The notes: generated by a model not told the origin, from the letters alone. Shown: positions 7,607 to 16,515, counted from the first letter of the stretch. The stretch: DNA of 64,000 bases from Legionella quinlivanii (GCF_003265995.1 NZ_MVJN01000013.1:1-64000), one strand, 5' to 3'. Numbers and translations: made by a program.

Positions 7607-8884
7607 ATGTATGCACTCATCGATTGTAACAATTTTTATGCAAGCTGTGAACGATTGTTCAGGCCAGACCTACTCACGACGCCGATTGTGGTCCTCAGCA
7701 ATAATGACGGCTGTGTCATTGCCCGCTCCAATGAGTCAAAGGCTTTAGGCATTGGCATGGGCGCCCCTTTTTTTGAGGTCAAAGCCTTGTGCAAAAAGCA
7801 CAAAGTGAAAGTGTTTTCTTCGAACTATACCTTATATGGTGATATCTCCCATCGCGTCATGCGCCTCATTGAAGCACACTGGCCGGAGACTGAAATTTAC
7901 TCCATTGATGAAGCCTTCCTTGACTTAAGCACTTTACCTGAATCCAAGCGGTTTTCCTTTTGCGAAAACTTGCAGAAAACCATCCTAAAAGGCGTGCACA
8001 TCCCCACCTCCATTGGAATTGGCAAAACCAAAACACTGGCCAAAGCGGCTAATTTCATCGCCAAGAAAAAACTGCAAACCCCGGTCTTTGACATCACAGG
8101 AAGCGAGGCGCGATGGTTAAGTCAGCTTGAGGTATCGGATGTTTGGGGGATTGGGCGCCAATGGTCAAAAAAACTCAATGGCCTAGGCATTCAAACAGCA
8201 CTTGATTTAGCAGAATCTGACGCCAATTTAATGCGCAACAAATTTAGCGTGGTCATGCAGCGAATCGTGCTGGAGTTGAATGGCGTATCGTGTTTGGAAT
8301 TGGAAACGCCGGAGCCTAAGCAATCAATTATGTCCTCCTGCTCCTTTGGCGGTCTGCAGTCGGACTATCAGGTCATTCAAGAAGGTATTAGCCATCACTG
8401 CGCTACGGCATCGGCCAAGATGCGAAAACAAGGATTAACCACCCAATACCTTTCGGTATTTATTCGCTCCAATCCCTTTCGCGAAGATACCAAGCAATAT
8501 GCAAACTCCATCGGCTTTCGCCTGGTCAACCCCACCGATGATGTGCGGGTTATCACCAAATGGGCGAAATACTGTTTAAAGAAAATTTATCAACCGGGCA
8601 TTTTCTATCATAAATCAGGCGTCCTCTTAAATGATTTAACCAGTAACCGTTTTTACCAGGCCGATTTATTCAACCAACCAAGTGATTTGCAGCACTCGAC
8701 TACCTTGATGCATTTAATGGATAGCGTCAATCAAAAATATGGCGCGAGAACCCTACGTTTAGCCGCTGAAGGCTTCCAAAAATCCTGGTCAATGAAACGT
8801 CAATTAATGTCGCCTTGTTACACCACGCGCTGGTCTGATTTACCCATTGCCTATACTGGCAGTGGACAAGGAAAATGCCGTTGA
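7607..8884 (+). CDS. umuC: Y-family DNA polymerase V catalytic subunit (UmuC)
   Basis: The 425-residue protein has the usual UmuC length. It begins MYALIDCNNFYASCERLFRP, where Asp6 is the first metal ligand, and has the Y-family acidic pair SIDEAFLD with Asp101 and Glu102. The helix-hairpin-helix and little-finger regions follow (VSDVWGIGRQWSKKL near residues 175-190). It would carry out error-prone synthesis across DNA lesions with cleaved UmuD. The start is supported by GAGG just upstream. It is divergent from the UmuD-like gene and followed 31 bp later by an SRAP gene, together forming a mobile-element SOS-type module. Such plasmid copies commonly raise mutation and UV tolerance. Confidence 0.93.
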   Translation: MYALIDCNNFYASCERLFRPDLLTTPIVVLSNNDGCVIARSNESKALGIGMGAPFFEVKALCKKHKVKVFSSNYTLYGDISHRVMRLIEAHWPETEIYSIDEAFLDLSTLPESKRFSFCENLQKTILKGVHIPTSIGIGKTKTLAKAANFIAKKKLQTPVFDITGSEARWLSQLEVSDVWGIGRQWSKKLNGLGIQTALDLAESDANLMRNKFSVVMQRIVLELNGVSCLELETPEPKQSIMSSCSFGGLQSDYQVIQEGISHHCATASAKMRKQGLTTQYLSVFIRSNPFREDTKQYANSIGFRLVNPTDDVRVITKWAKYCLKKIYQPGIFYHKSGVLLNDLTSNRFYQADLFNQPSDLQHSTTLMHLMDSVNQKYGARTLRLAAEGFQKSWSMKRQLMSPCYTTRWSDLPIAYTGSGQGKCR

Positions 8885-8915
8885 CTAGGATTAAAGAGTC
8901 TTTGGAGGAATTACC

Positions 8916-9611
8916 ATGTGCGGCCGATTTTCTGTCGACACCGATATCGAAAAACTAAAACAGCAATTTGCAGTCACCACTGTGGAGCCTTTGCCCAAAA
9001 GCCGCAATGTTGCACCAACCGAAGCCGCCCTTTGCCTTATTGCAACGGAAGAAGGCTTAAAAGCGGTTCAAATGCGCTGGGGCATTGTGCCCTGGTATGC
9101 AAAAGGCAAAAAATCAATGCTGCTCATTAATGCACGTGCCGAACAAGCCGCCGAAAAGCCAGCCTTTAAACAAGCGATTAAATACCGGCGTTGCCTTTTA
9201 ATTATGAATGGCTTTTTTGAATGGCAGCATCACCCTAAAGACAATAAAACCGTCAAACAACCCTACTATATTCATCAGAAAGACAATGCCCTTTTAGCGG
9301 TCGCTGCCATTTGGGAGCGCTTTGAACCTGAACCAGACCTGATTATTCCTTCCTGCTGCTTACTGACCACCTCGCCCAATGAACTCGTCAGTCAACTCCA
9401 TGACCGCATGCCCTGGTTTTTAGACGAGACTCAACAAGCAAAATGGCTCTCCCCTACCCCATTTTCCGCTGAGGATGTGAGTCTTTTACTCCAACAGCCC
9501 CAATCCGTTGAGCTTGCCTGCCATCCCGTAACGCCTAAAGTGAATTCCGCACTGTATAAGGGGGACGATTGCATTGAAGCCCTATCGACTGATGCCTCCA
9601 TGACAGAATGA
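8916..9611 (+). CDS. SRAP/HMCES-family abasic-site protein (YedK-like)
   Basis: The 231-residue protein starts MCGRF, so Cys2 becomes the N-terminal catalytic residue after Met removal. The other active-site residues of the family are present: Asn72 in LINARAE, Glu102 in NGFFEW and His162 in QLHDRMP. The family forms a stable thiazolidine crosslink to abasic sites in single-stranded DNA and so shields them. GGAGG lies just before the ATG. The gene follows umuC in the same direction with a 31-bp gap, so co-induction with polymerase V is likely. Its role may be to protect single-stranded plasmid DNA during transfer or repair. Confidence 0.92.
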   Translation: MCGRFSVDTDIEKLKQQFAVTTVEPLPKSRNVAPTEAALCLIATEEGLKAVQMRWGIVPWYAKGKKSMLLINARAEQAAEKPAFKQAIKYRRCLLIMNGFFEWQHHPKDNKTVKQPYYIHQKDNALLAVAAIWERFEPEPDLIIPSCCLLTTSPNELVSQLHDRMPWFLDETQQAKWLSPTPFSAEDVSLLLQQPQSVELACHPVTPKVNSALYKGDDCIEALSTDASMTE

Positions 9612-9714
9612 TTTTTGAGGCCGTTCAATTTCAAACGTCCATGCACTGGATTTTCTTTCGCGTTTAAGCCACCATTATCTGTACCGCAAAATTCCTTAAA
9701 GACAAGGAGTGTCT

Positions 9715-9807
9715 ATGGAATGGCAAATCGGCGAGACCGTGTACTGGTTAGGCCAAAGGCAAACATCCCAGATTTTGGTTTATTCCCTTTATCGATTGCG
9801 ATTGTAA
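9715..9807 (+). CDS. Short ORF, possible N-terminal gene remnant
   Basis: An AAGGAG site precedes an ATG that encodes only 30 residues (MEWQIGETVYWLGQRQ and 14 more) before a TAA. The good ribosome site and natural-looking start suggest either a small protein or the surviving beginning of a longer gene whose remainder was lost. It lies antisense to nothing functional, immediately left of the decayed LigD gene. I recognise no family. Confidence 0.3.
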   Translation: MEWQIGETVYWLGQRQTSQILVYSLYRLRL

Positions 9808-9841
9808 AAGAGACTATCCAAGACATTCGCCCACATACCCC

Positions 9842-10111
9842 TCAACAAAATCCTATAGTGACTGCCCGTTTCGCCTTTTGCCTGGATGAGGTGTTGAAAG
9901 CGGTGCGTTTGATAGCGGGATTAGTACTTGGTCCTTTCGGAATCGCCCAGCTTTTTAAAACGCCTTGAAGCTCTAAGCGAAAGTCGTAATGCAAATGGGA
10001 AGCTTGATGCTTTTGGATAACAATGCGCGAATGATAAGTTAAAGATTCAGCGCCCGGTGGCTCACGGGTGCGGGAAAAATTACGTTTGGCGCGATACTGC
10101 CCTAAGCCCAT
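9842..10111 (-). pseudogene. Decayed LigD-type 3'-phosphoesterase gene
   Basis: The first 60 or so residues match the N-terminus of LigD phosphoesterase domains: [18 protein letters not shown] followed by [20 protein letters not shown] and [13 protein letters not shown], which contain the conserved His-Asp-Arg active-site residues. After KRTA the protein diverges and stops at residue 89, whereas the domain normally needs 110 or more residues with a conserved DHP block. Fragments resembling later parts appear out of frame before 9842, so I read this as decay rather than a short variant. The start is intact, with GGAGG just before the ATG, and a strong promoter lies at 10212-10239. No ligase domain is nearby. 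Confidence 0.7.
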
Positions 10112-10130
10112 GGTTCCTCCAATGCTTGTG

Positions 10131-10162
10131 ACAGAAAAACAAAAACCACCCTAAGGTGGTTT
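10131..10162 (-). terminator. Intrinsic terminator (minus direction)
   Basis: On the minus strand AAACCACC, loop TTAG and GGTGGTTT form an 8-bp stem at 10162-10143. It runs into a U-rich tract (TTTTTGTTTTTC, down to about 10134). It sits between a strong promoter and the LigD start. Confidence 0.65.
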
Positions 10163-10205
10163 CTGATGCAGACTAAAGAGTTCGCTTCCGCGATCTTCTG
10201 TCTAC
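10133..10205 (-). ncRNA. Candidate small RNA or attenuated leader
   Basis: A near-perfect promoter (10239-10212) should start transcription about 10205, and the intrinsic terminator ends it about 10133, giving roughly 73 nt. The RNA would contain a first hairpin TCGC-GGAA-GCGA (10193-10182) with a GNRA-type loop that shows GGA, then the terminator hairpin. There is no open frame of note. The alternative is a transcription-attenuation leader for the decayed LigD gene, whose ATG is 30 nt beyond the hairpin. The call rests on signals only, with no homology. Confidence 0.4.
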
Positions 10206-10211
10206 ACTTTA

Positions 10212-10239
10212 AGTATAGTAAAGCCATACTGGCTGTCAA
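10212..10239 (-). promoter_or_regulatory. Strong predicted sigma-70 promoter
   Basis: On the minus strand TTGACA (10239-10234) is followed after 16 bp by TATACT (10217-10212). It reads leftward into the candidate small RNA and the LigD remnant. The rest of the gap up to 10436 shows nothing I can name. Confidence 0.65.
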
Positions 10240-10436
10240 TTATCGTGAAAGTAGACGTGCTGCAGTCTGGCTCTGAGTTTCCAATTCAAGGTTAACCTAC
10301 ATCTACGTGTCCGTAAGACGCATAATAATGAGCTTCATTGCCATTTGGCCAAGCTACTTTGCTTAACTTTAATCATCAATAGCCAAGGGGCTCATTGGAT
10401 TTAAGTCGACAGGGTAAAGAGTAATCCGATCCATTC

Positions 10437-11138
10437 TTAAGCATTCGCATCAATCCAGGGATTGGAATACCCCTCAATGCCGGCCACTTGAGCAGCCCAC
10501 TCTTTTTCCCAGGCGCTTGGGGGAAATTGACGATGCCAAGCAATAAATAATTGTTGTTGTGCGCTACTTAATGCAATGCCATACCGGTCAGCCATAAACA
10601 GATTTGCGCGGGCAACAAGCCCTTTTACCGCATCGGCTGGCTCAATGCGACGTGTAGCGCTATCCACATAAAACTCACAGCCGTAGGTTTTTGGTTTACC
10701 AGGGAGCTCGGCATAGCGATAATTAGAACGGAGCTGATTTAACAATCCCACTTCTGGCCATAAGTTATAAAGCTCAGCTTCCGCCTGGCGAAATCGCGGC
10801 TCTATTTTTTCACAACAAGCCCGTCCTTTAAAAGGTGTGCCGTTGGCATGACGGCAAAGCGGTACCCGCCAACAGGCGAATTGCCGGCCAAAATTTTCTG
10901 CGGGCATAATATGCTCCCATTCCAGGCGTAACGCACGCTTTTTATCCGCCGCGGCATCCATCTGGCAGCTCGCCAAATCAATTTGCTTGTTTTGGTAATG
11001 GCATTGACAATATAGGGTGATTGGATGCGGCTTAAATACGGCTGCGGCTATTTTTTTGGCTTGCGCAAAATTAGCAGGCGGTGCGGCATCGCACGCCTGA
11101 CTAAATAAAAGAATAATTAAGAGCAATACGGTTTTCAT
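10437..11138 (-). CDS. Secreted endonuclease I (EndA/NucM family)
   Basis: The 233-residue protein begins with a signal peptide of about 18 residues (MKTVLLLIILLFSQACDA). The beta-beta-alpha-metal nuclease core is seen as RLEWEHIMPAENFG with His76 as general base, and the later NLWPEVGLLNQLRSNYRY segment carries the family's second metal-side residues. Several cysteines (CQCHY, CRH, ACCEK) suggest disulfides in the periplasm. It would degrade DNA outside the cytoplasm. Such nucleases are common on conjugative elements and may limit uptake of competing DNA or, in Legionella-like hosts, block natural transformation. That last role is an inference. It is transcribed away from the small gene at 11233. 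Confidence 0.9.
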   Translation of the reverse strand: MKTVLLLIILLFSQACDAAPPANFAQAKKIAAAVFKPHPITLYCQCHYQNKQIDLASCQMDAAADKKRALRLEWEHIMPAENFGRQFACWRVPLCRHANGTPFKGRACCEKIEPRFRQAEAELYNLWPEVGLLNQLRSNYRYAELPGKPKTYGCEFYVDSATRRIEPADAVKGLVARANLFMADRYGIALSSAQQQLFIAWHRQFPPSAWEKEWAAQVAGIEGYSNPWIDANA

Positions 11139-11232
11139 GCGCGAAGCTTAAAGAAAATGCGCCGGGTTTTCCAGTCTTGTCTTTTTTTAAACACACCCTG
11201 CCCTATCATGTGCTTTCTAAGGAGTGAATACC

Positions 11233-11535
11233 ATGTCTCTGCATCAAACCGATTGCCACTTGGATGGAAAACAAGTGACTGTTCATTTCCGCTATTACTG
11301 GCCAAAAGCATACGTCCTTTGGCAGCACAAGCGATATGGGAGTATCGATATCACTGAGGTGATGACCGCTGATGAACGAATTGACTTTGAGTCCTTGCCG
11401 GTTGAATCGCAAATTGCCTGCCGCCATGCCGCCTGGGAGCATTTGCATGCCAACAGACTCTTAAAAGAAGCCAACGTCGCCAGTATCTGGCAAGCAGACG
11501 AGCATCATAGTGCTCTTCGCCTCAACACAGATTGA
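11233..11535 (+). CDS. Conserved-looking small hypothetical protein
   Basis: I chose the ATG at 11233 because AAGGAG lies 8-9 bp upstream, giving 100 residues. An in-frame GTG at 11224 is inside the ribosome-site region and is less likely. The sequence (MSLHQTDCHLDGKQVTVHFR, later ADERIDFESLP and an Ala/His-rich C-terminal helix) has no signal peptide, membrane segment or motif I know. It is divergent from the endonuclease gene with a gap of 94 bp, so they may share regulation. Confidence 0.6.
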   Translation: MSLHQTDCHLDGKQVTVHFRYYWPKAYVLWQHKRYGSIDITEVMTADERIDFESLPVESQIACRHAAWEHLHANRLLKEANVASIWQADEHHSALRLNTD

Positions 11536-11598
11536 AAAATGTCTGGGCAGTGGCTTTTTTCCTTTACTTATCAGCGCTCTAACATTCTATACACATCG

Positions 11599-11738
11599 TT
11601 ATCCACAGATTTTGTGGATAAGTAATAACGGGATTTATCGTATTTAAAACGCGATACGCCTTTATAATCATAGGGCTTGAAGAGGAAAAGAAGAAAAGAG
11701 GGGCTACTAGAGAGATGTTTTAAAAAAACTTATCCACA
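11599..11738. other. Three consensus DnaA boxes (candidate replication or regulatory locus)
   Basis: TTATCCACA occurs at 11599-11607, in inverted orientation at 11613-11621 with only 5 bp between, and again in direct orientation at 11730-11738. All three are exact. The surrounding gap (11536-11997) is AT-rich and has no gene. Clustered DnaA boxes are typical of plasmid origins. The close inverted pair could instead be a hairpin. No iteron array or adjacent Rep gene is seen. Confidence 0.45.
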
Positions 11739-11997
11739 AAAGCTAGGCTTGGGATAGAAATTTCGGAAATGCATTGTATCTTCTTTTTTTTAGAAGAACC
11801 AGTCTTGACTTTTTGCCGCTGTTTTCTTTAGAGGCATTAGGTGCCCTATGTACTTAATAATTAATAATAAATTTCATTATGGGGTTTTGCGTCCCTTCCA
11901 CCGTATTCAACACGCATGCCCACGCTTCTAAATGATTTTCATCCCAGGCATAAAAGGGGTCTAAAGAACGCTATGAAGGTGTTCTCCTCCTCGGTAA

Positions 11998-13029
11998 TTA
12001 CCCCAACATTCCGCTTAAATCCATGGATTTTCGTTTCTGGTAAGTCAACATGATATCGGTAATGAGTCTGATTTTTTCATTGTGCTCGACGTCGAGAGAA
12101 AAAATCCCTTCAGTAACTCCCCGCATCAGCCGGGTTAATTCATGGTCATCGACACTGACACTGGGCTTATTTTTGGTGAGTTTAGTATTGTCCGATGAAC
12201 GGCTGCGGATGAAGGAGACCTCGAGCCAGTTCACTGCTAATTTAGGCTGACTGATGGTTACAAAGAGCGGGCTCTTTTCCTCTTCTGTTCGTATAAAATA
12301 ATCACGGGAGGCGGCGAATGACGCAATCATGTCACCAGGGTAGACTATAAAATTAACGCCTAATGAGGCAGCAATCCACATGACGGCCGGGCTTTCTTCG
12401 ATAAGATAGTTAGTAGAAGACTGCATCAGTACGTCGTTTGATACCGACTCATGCGCGTGTCTTCGCACAAAATCAGAGGCCACTCGCTGTACGGATTCGG
12501 CTAATACAGGTTCTGACTGATACAAGGCCGTGATTTGCGATTGCAGGCTGAGGTATTCATTGGATTTGTTGAGCCAATCCCGCCAAAACACCACCTCGTA
12601 GTTCGTGGCGATTCGGTTTAATGCGGCTTGCTTGTCTAGTGGAAACGCTTCGATAAGGTGCGAATCAAACTCGGTGGAGTTCAGTCCCAGCGGCTTTAAA
12701 AAACAATCTAAATGGTTCTCAAAATAGGTTTTTCCCAGCAGAGTGGCTTCTTCTTTCAGTGCATTAACGGTGCTGGTGTTTGGTTCAATATCCCGACACA
12801 AATTATGCCAATACACTTCATCCGCGATTAGGAACGTGGTAAATCCAAACTCAGCGGTGGCTTTCTCTATAATGGCGCTTAAGTAGTCACCGGTACAATA
12901 TTGATTCCCTTTAATGCTTAAAAGGACTACTGCTTTGGTTTTGTTGAGATTAGGGAATAATGATTTGGAATTCCCCTCGAATCGTGCTTTTAGAATATCC
13001 CCGTTTTTAGATCCTTTGACTTTAACCAT
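11998..13029 (-). CDS. Cyclodipeptide-synthase-like protein (XYP-type features)
   Basis: I start at the ATG at 13029 (MVKVKGSKNG), giving 343 residues; the frame is open a little further upstream. The core aligns by eye with tRNA-dependent cyclodipeptide synthases such as AlbC. KAVVLLSIKGNQYCTGDYL carries the probable nucleophile Ser38, although with one extra residue before GN. YLIEESPAV gives Tyr208 and Glu212, equivalent to AlbC Tyr178 and Glu182. IVYPGDM gives Tyr230-Pro231, as in the XYP subfamily. Such enzymes take amino acids from two charged tRNAs and release a diketopiperazine. The roughly 85-residue C-terminal extension is unusual. No oxidase or P450 tailoring gene is adjacent. It is divergent from a hybrid histidine kinase. 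Confidence 0.55.
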   Translation of the reverse strand: MVKVKGSKNGDILKARFEGNSKSLFPNLNKTKAVVLLSIKGNQYCTGDYLSAIIEKATAEFGFTTFLIADEVYWHNLCRDIEPNTSTVNALKEEATLLGKTYFENHLDCFLKPLGLNSTEFDSHLIEAFPLDKQAALNRIATNYEVVFWRDWLNKSNEYLSLQSQITALYQSEPVLAESVQRVASDFVRRHAHESVSNDVLMQSSTNYLIEESPAVMWIAASLGVNFIVYPGDMIASFAASRDYFIRTEEEKSPLFVTISQPKLAVNWLEVSFIRSRSSDNTKLTKNKPSVSVDDHELTRLMRGVTEGIFSLDVEHNEKIRLITDIMLTYQKRKSMDLSGMLG

Positions 13030-13161
13030 GGTTCTCCTTAATGTATCCCTGTAAGCCTTCAACGGATTATATTGTACATAATTTGAACCAACAGGTCAAT
13101 AGCGACACAAGCCGCCTTTATATTCGCTTATTTAATTCTATAATTAGTAAAAAAAGGGATC

Positions 13162-15252
13162 ATGATGGCGAATACCAATAGACCGTCCTCCGACATCAAT
13201 AAATTGCTCGAAGAGCTGGAATCACTCAAAACCCAACTCATTGAGGAACAGCAAAAGAATCAATTCTTAGAAAATCTCATTGCCTTAATCCCGGGCCACA
13301 TCTACTGGCTCAATGAAAGAAATGAATTTTTAGGCTGCAATAATATGCAGGCCAAAACCGCTCAATTGAATTCTCGCCACGATATAGTAGGCAAGACCAA
13401 CTATGATATGCCGTGGAAAAACCAAGCCGCAGAGCTCAACAAAGCCAACGATATCGCCAGACAAACCGGTACCACGCAAATTCAGGAAGAAACGATTGAT
13501 ACAGCCGCGGGAAGAAAAACCTATCTGTCTTACAAAGAACCCTTGCGAGATGCAAATCAACAGATTATTGGTGTTTTAGGAGTCTCGCTGGATATTTCTC
13601 AAATCAAAAAACTGGAGTCCGAACTTCGCAGTGCCAAAGAACTGGCCGAAGCAGCCAGTCAGGCCAAAACCGAGTTTTTAGATAATATGCGTCATGATAT
13701 TAGAACGCCGCTCACAGGCATTGTGGGCTTTGCTGATTTACTGAAGATGGACGCGAATACCCCCCATATCCAGGAATATGCCGACAATTTAATCGCCTCC
13801 AGTCATGCGCTGCTTGAATTAATGGATGAAGTCCTGGAAGCCATCCGCGTCAGCTCGGGAGAAATCCCCAGGCTTAAAAAGAAATTTGATTTAAAAGCAG
13901 CATTAGAACATGTCATTAAATTAAACAGGGCAAGAAGCGCTCAGAAACGATTAACCCTGTCTTTAGAATTTGATGAAGCCATACCCCGTTATGTCATAGG
14001 GGATAAAGTGCGTATTCATCGCATTATTCTTGAATTAGTGGCCAATGCCTTAAATTTTACGGATACTGGATTTGTGAAATTATCCGCGCATCTTGCTAAA
14101 CAGGAAGGGAAGCAATTGGTGTTAATGCTGGTTGTTGAAGACTCTGGCATTGGCATTCCCAAAGACAAACAGCAGGAAATCTATGTTCAATTTAAACGCT
14201 TAACCCCCTCCTATCAAGGCATTTATAAAGGTGCCGGTTTGGGTCTGTCGGTTGTAAAGCAATTTGTGGATGAATTAAATGGTGAAATTTATGTTAAAAG
14301 TGAGCCTCGCAGGGGCTCATCCTTCACCTGCGTCATCCCTCTTCAAGAGCCGCTTCTCGATAATGATTTAGGCATGGAAGAACAGGATTCGCTGGTCGAT
14401 CAACTGTACGAAACGACTTATGCACAGCAAATTAAACCACCATCCAGCCCCTCCGTTGAATCCTCTGAGCACCGAGTGCTCGTGGTTGAAGACAACTTCA
14501 TTGCACAGCAGGCAGCCAAATCGTTGTTATCCAAGCTTCAATGTGCCGTTGATATAGCAGAAGATGGCAAAACCGCGCTCGATTTATGGAAAACGCAGCA
14601 CTATGATTTAATTCTGATGGACATCGGTTTGCCTGATGTAGACGGATATGAGGTAACCCATGCCATTCGCGTGCAGGAATTAACCAAGAAAACGCATATT
14701 CCCATTATTGCTTTAACGGCACATGCCGGCGACGAAAATAAAAAACGCTGTATCGATGCCGGAATGAATGCCGTACTGACCAAACCACTCACGGCTAAAA
14801 ACTGTGCGGATATGATCAATGCATTTATTCCCGGACGCCAAAAAGAACTAACGCCCTGTCAACTGGCAAGTTCAACAGAGAGGCCGCCCCTATCCTTGGC
14901 TGAGTTCCCCTTACTTGATATTGCAGAAGGAATAAAAACACTGGGAGCCGAGACCAATGTAGCCGATATGCTTCGCTTTATGATTACAGAATCACTGCCT
15001 GAAGACATGCAAAAATTAAAGCTGGCACACCAAGCCAGTGATTGGGAAAAAACCCAGCAACTCATTCACAAAATCAAAGGTGGCGCGGTGTATGTGGGCA
15101 CCACTCAGTTAAAGATGGCGTGCCAGTACTTTGATCAATACTGGAAATCAGGCCAAACCGAGCAACTCGAGCCACTATATCAACAAACAGTGCATGCGGT
15201 TCTTGCAACTACCCAGGCCATTGAGGATTGGCTCAATGAGAAAAAAGATTAG
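13162..15252 (+). CDS. Hybrid sensor histidine kinase (PAS-HisKA-HATPase-REC-HPt)
   Basis: The 696-residue protein has a coiled coil at residues 10-35 and a PAS domain at about 35-150 (PGHIYWLNERNEFLGCNN). A HisKA segment holds His178 in DNMRHDIRTPLTG, and an HATPase_c domain at about 285-395 has the N box ANALNFTD and the G1 box DSGIGIP. A receiver at about 435-555 has Asp487 in LILMDIGLPD. A C-terminal HPt domain holds His636 in HKIKGGAVYVG. All phosphorelay residues are present, so it can pass phosphate from His to Asp to His and then to an unknown regulator. It has no membrane segment and should sense a cytoplasmic signal through PAS. No response regulator with an output domain is nearby. 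The start could be the ATG at 13162 or 13165. Confidence 0.93.
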   Translation: MMANTNRPSSDINKLLEELESLKTQLIEEQQKNQFLENLIALIPGHIYWLNERNEFLGCNNMQAKTAQLNSRHDIVGKTNYDMPWKNQAAELNKANDIARQTGTTQIQEETIDTAAGRKTYLSYKEPLRDANQQIIGVLGVSLDISQIKKLESELRSAKELAEAASQAKTEFLDNMRHDIRTPLTGIVGFADLLKMDANTPHIQEYADNLIASSHALLELMDEVLEAIRVSSGEIPRLKKKFDLKAALEHVIKLNRARSAQKRLTLSLEFDEAIPRYVIGDKVRIHRIILELVANALNFTDTGFVKLSAHLAKQEGKQLVLMLVVEDSGIGIPKDKQQEIYVQFKRLTPSYQGIYKGAGLGLSVVKQFVDELNGEIYVKSEPRRGSSFTCVIPLQEPLLDNDLGMEEQDSLVDQLYETTYAQQIKPPSSPSVESSEHRVLVVEDNFIAQQAAKSLLSKLQCAVDIAEDGKTALDLWKTQHYDLILMDIGLPDVDGYEVTHAIRVQELTKKTHIPIIALTAHAGDENKKRCIDAGMNAVLTKPLTAKNCADMINAFIPGRQKELTPCQLASSTERPPLSLAEFPLLDIAEGIKTLGAETNVADMLRFMITESLPEDMQKLKLAHQASDWEKTQQLIHKIKGGAVYVGTTQLKMACQYFDQYWKSGQTEQLEPLYQQTVHAVLATTQAIEDWLNEKKD

Positions 15253-15294
15253 AGTACCTCTACCCTATTTTTTTCTTCTTATGCCAAGCAACAC

Positions 15295-16515
15295 TTAGGC
15301 ACAAAGCAATGAATCATCCTCCATCGTTTGTTGTTCCAATTCTAATTCCAGGATTCTTTGCTGCTCCCATAATGCTTCCAGTTCTTGACGAGCATCATGT
15401 ATTTTCTTTCGCATGAGTAAAATACTTTCTTCATCGGATTGCTGGATAATCGCCTGCTTCAACGTATCTAACAAGGTGGCCTTTGCGCAAATGGCTGCCT
15501 CAACTGCCGCCAAACGAGGCTCTTGATTGTCCTCCTTGGATAGATTAGTGCGGGGATTAATCTCTGTGTCTTTATCTTCTTGCCAACGGGTTTCACGAAG
15601 CACTTGCTTATCTTTAAACTGGCCCCCCAGATAAAAATGGTTATAAAACCCCTTGGGGGTTTGCCATTGCTTCGCCCGTAAAAGCTTGGAAAGGATATTG
15701 TTTCTGTGTTTGAAACAAGTGACTTTAGGCAGATAGAACTGCGTGTTTAACAAGGCAAATAAGTACTCTGCTGCCAGCTGTTTCGGTGCGGATATCTGAA
15801 CCTTGTTTTTAACCAGTAAATTGAAAAATGTACCGGAGATCAATTCTTTTATGGGCTCCGGTATTTCTTCTTTAACGTCAGAAAGTAAAAACTGCTGTAC
15901 TGCTTCAAATTGTTTAATGGTTCGCTGATGCTTGTCCTTATCCACAGATGAGAATAAATTTCTACCAATAATATTAGTTTTAAGAGAAGAGCTATAAAGA
16001 TCACTTATATATAGACTGCGCAAATTGAGAGGTTCGATCATCTCAAAAATGCTTTTATTTGAACAACTTGCCTTCTTATTATCTGAAGTAATGTCGGGGT
16101 TTGATTTACGCCGTTTACTGTGAATTGAATTACTTTCATCCGACAAGTTTTTCGACTCGTTACCAGGTTGTTTGAGGATAGAGAGAAATTTCTCGGTAAT
16201 ATTGATATAAGCACCCTTCTTAACTTGAAACTCACCGTTTGCTGTTCGTGTAAATAAAGCCTGACGACGCTCAATAAAGCCCTTATCAGAAAACTCTTTT
16301 AAATAACGCTGAAAAGTTCCCTTGGGAATGCCTGTATCAGTAGCGATTTCTTCATATGGTTTCATGAACCATTTATTACTGGAACCTTTTAATTGATAGG
16401 TGCTTTTTTCCCATCCTAATAGAAGGTAATCCATAAAATGTGCTTTTGCTACTGAGGGTATAACCGCGACTAGATGTTTAAATCTCGCGTGAAAAATGGA
16501 ACAAAAGTTCCCCAT
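15295..16515 (-). CDS. Winged-helix replication-like protein
   Basis: The 406-residue protein has an N-terminal winged-helix region (about 40-100; PYEEIATDTGIPKGTFQRYL then KGFIERRQALF), a low-complexity middle, a block LRAKQWQTPKGFYNHFYLGG near residues 285-305, and a C-terminal coiled coil at about 350-400. The WQTP block recurs in the protein at 27322, so the two are probably distant relatives. The order of wHTH, linker and WxTP block is reminiscent of plasmid and phage replication or replisome-organiser proteins. I cannot prove it initiates replication. AAGGA stands at a good distance before the ATG. It is divergent from parA across a gap with inverted repeats, a usual rep-par layout. Confidence 0.55.
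   Translation of the reverse strand: MGNFCSIFHARFKHLVAVIPSVAKAHFMDYLLLGWEKSTYQLKGSSNKWFMKPYEEIATDTGIPKGTFQRYLKEFSDKGFIERRQALFTRTANGEFQVKKGAYINITEKFLSILKQPGNESKNLSDESNSIHSKRRKSNPDITSDNKKASCSNKSIFEMIEPLNLRSLYISDLYSSSLKTNIIGRNLFSSVDKDKHQRTIKQFEAVQQFLLSDVKEEIPEPIKELISGTFFNLLVKNKVQISAPKQLAAEYLFALLNTQFYLPKVTCFKHRNNILSKLLRAKQWQTPKGFYNHFYLGGQFKDKQVLRETRWQEDKDTEINPRTNLSKEDNQEPRLAAVEAAICAKATLLDTLKQAIIQQSDEESILLMRKKIHDARQELEALWEQQRILELELEQQTMEDDSLLCA

Noticed and set aside
9615..9968. Plus-strand open frame of 117 codons
   Set aside because: It overlaps the LigD-type remnant on the other strand, has no ribosome site and no family pattern.
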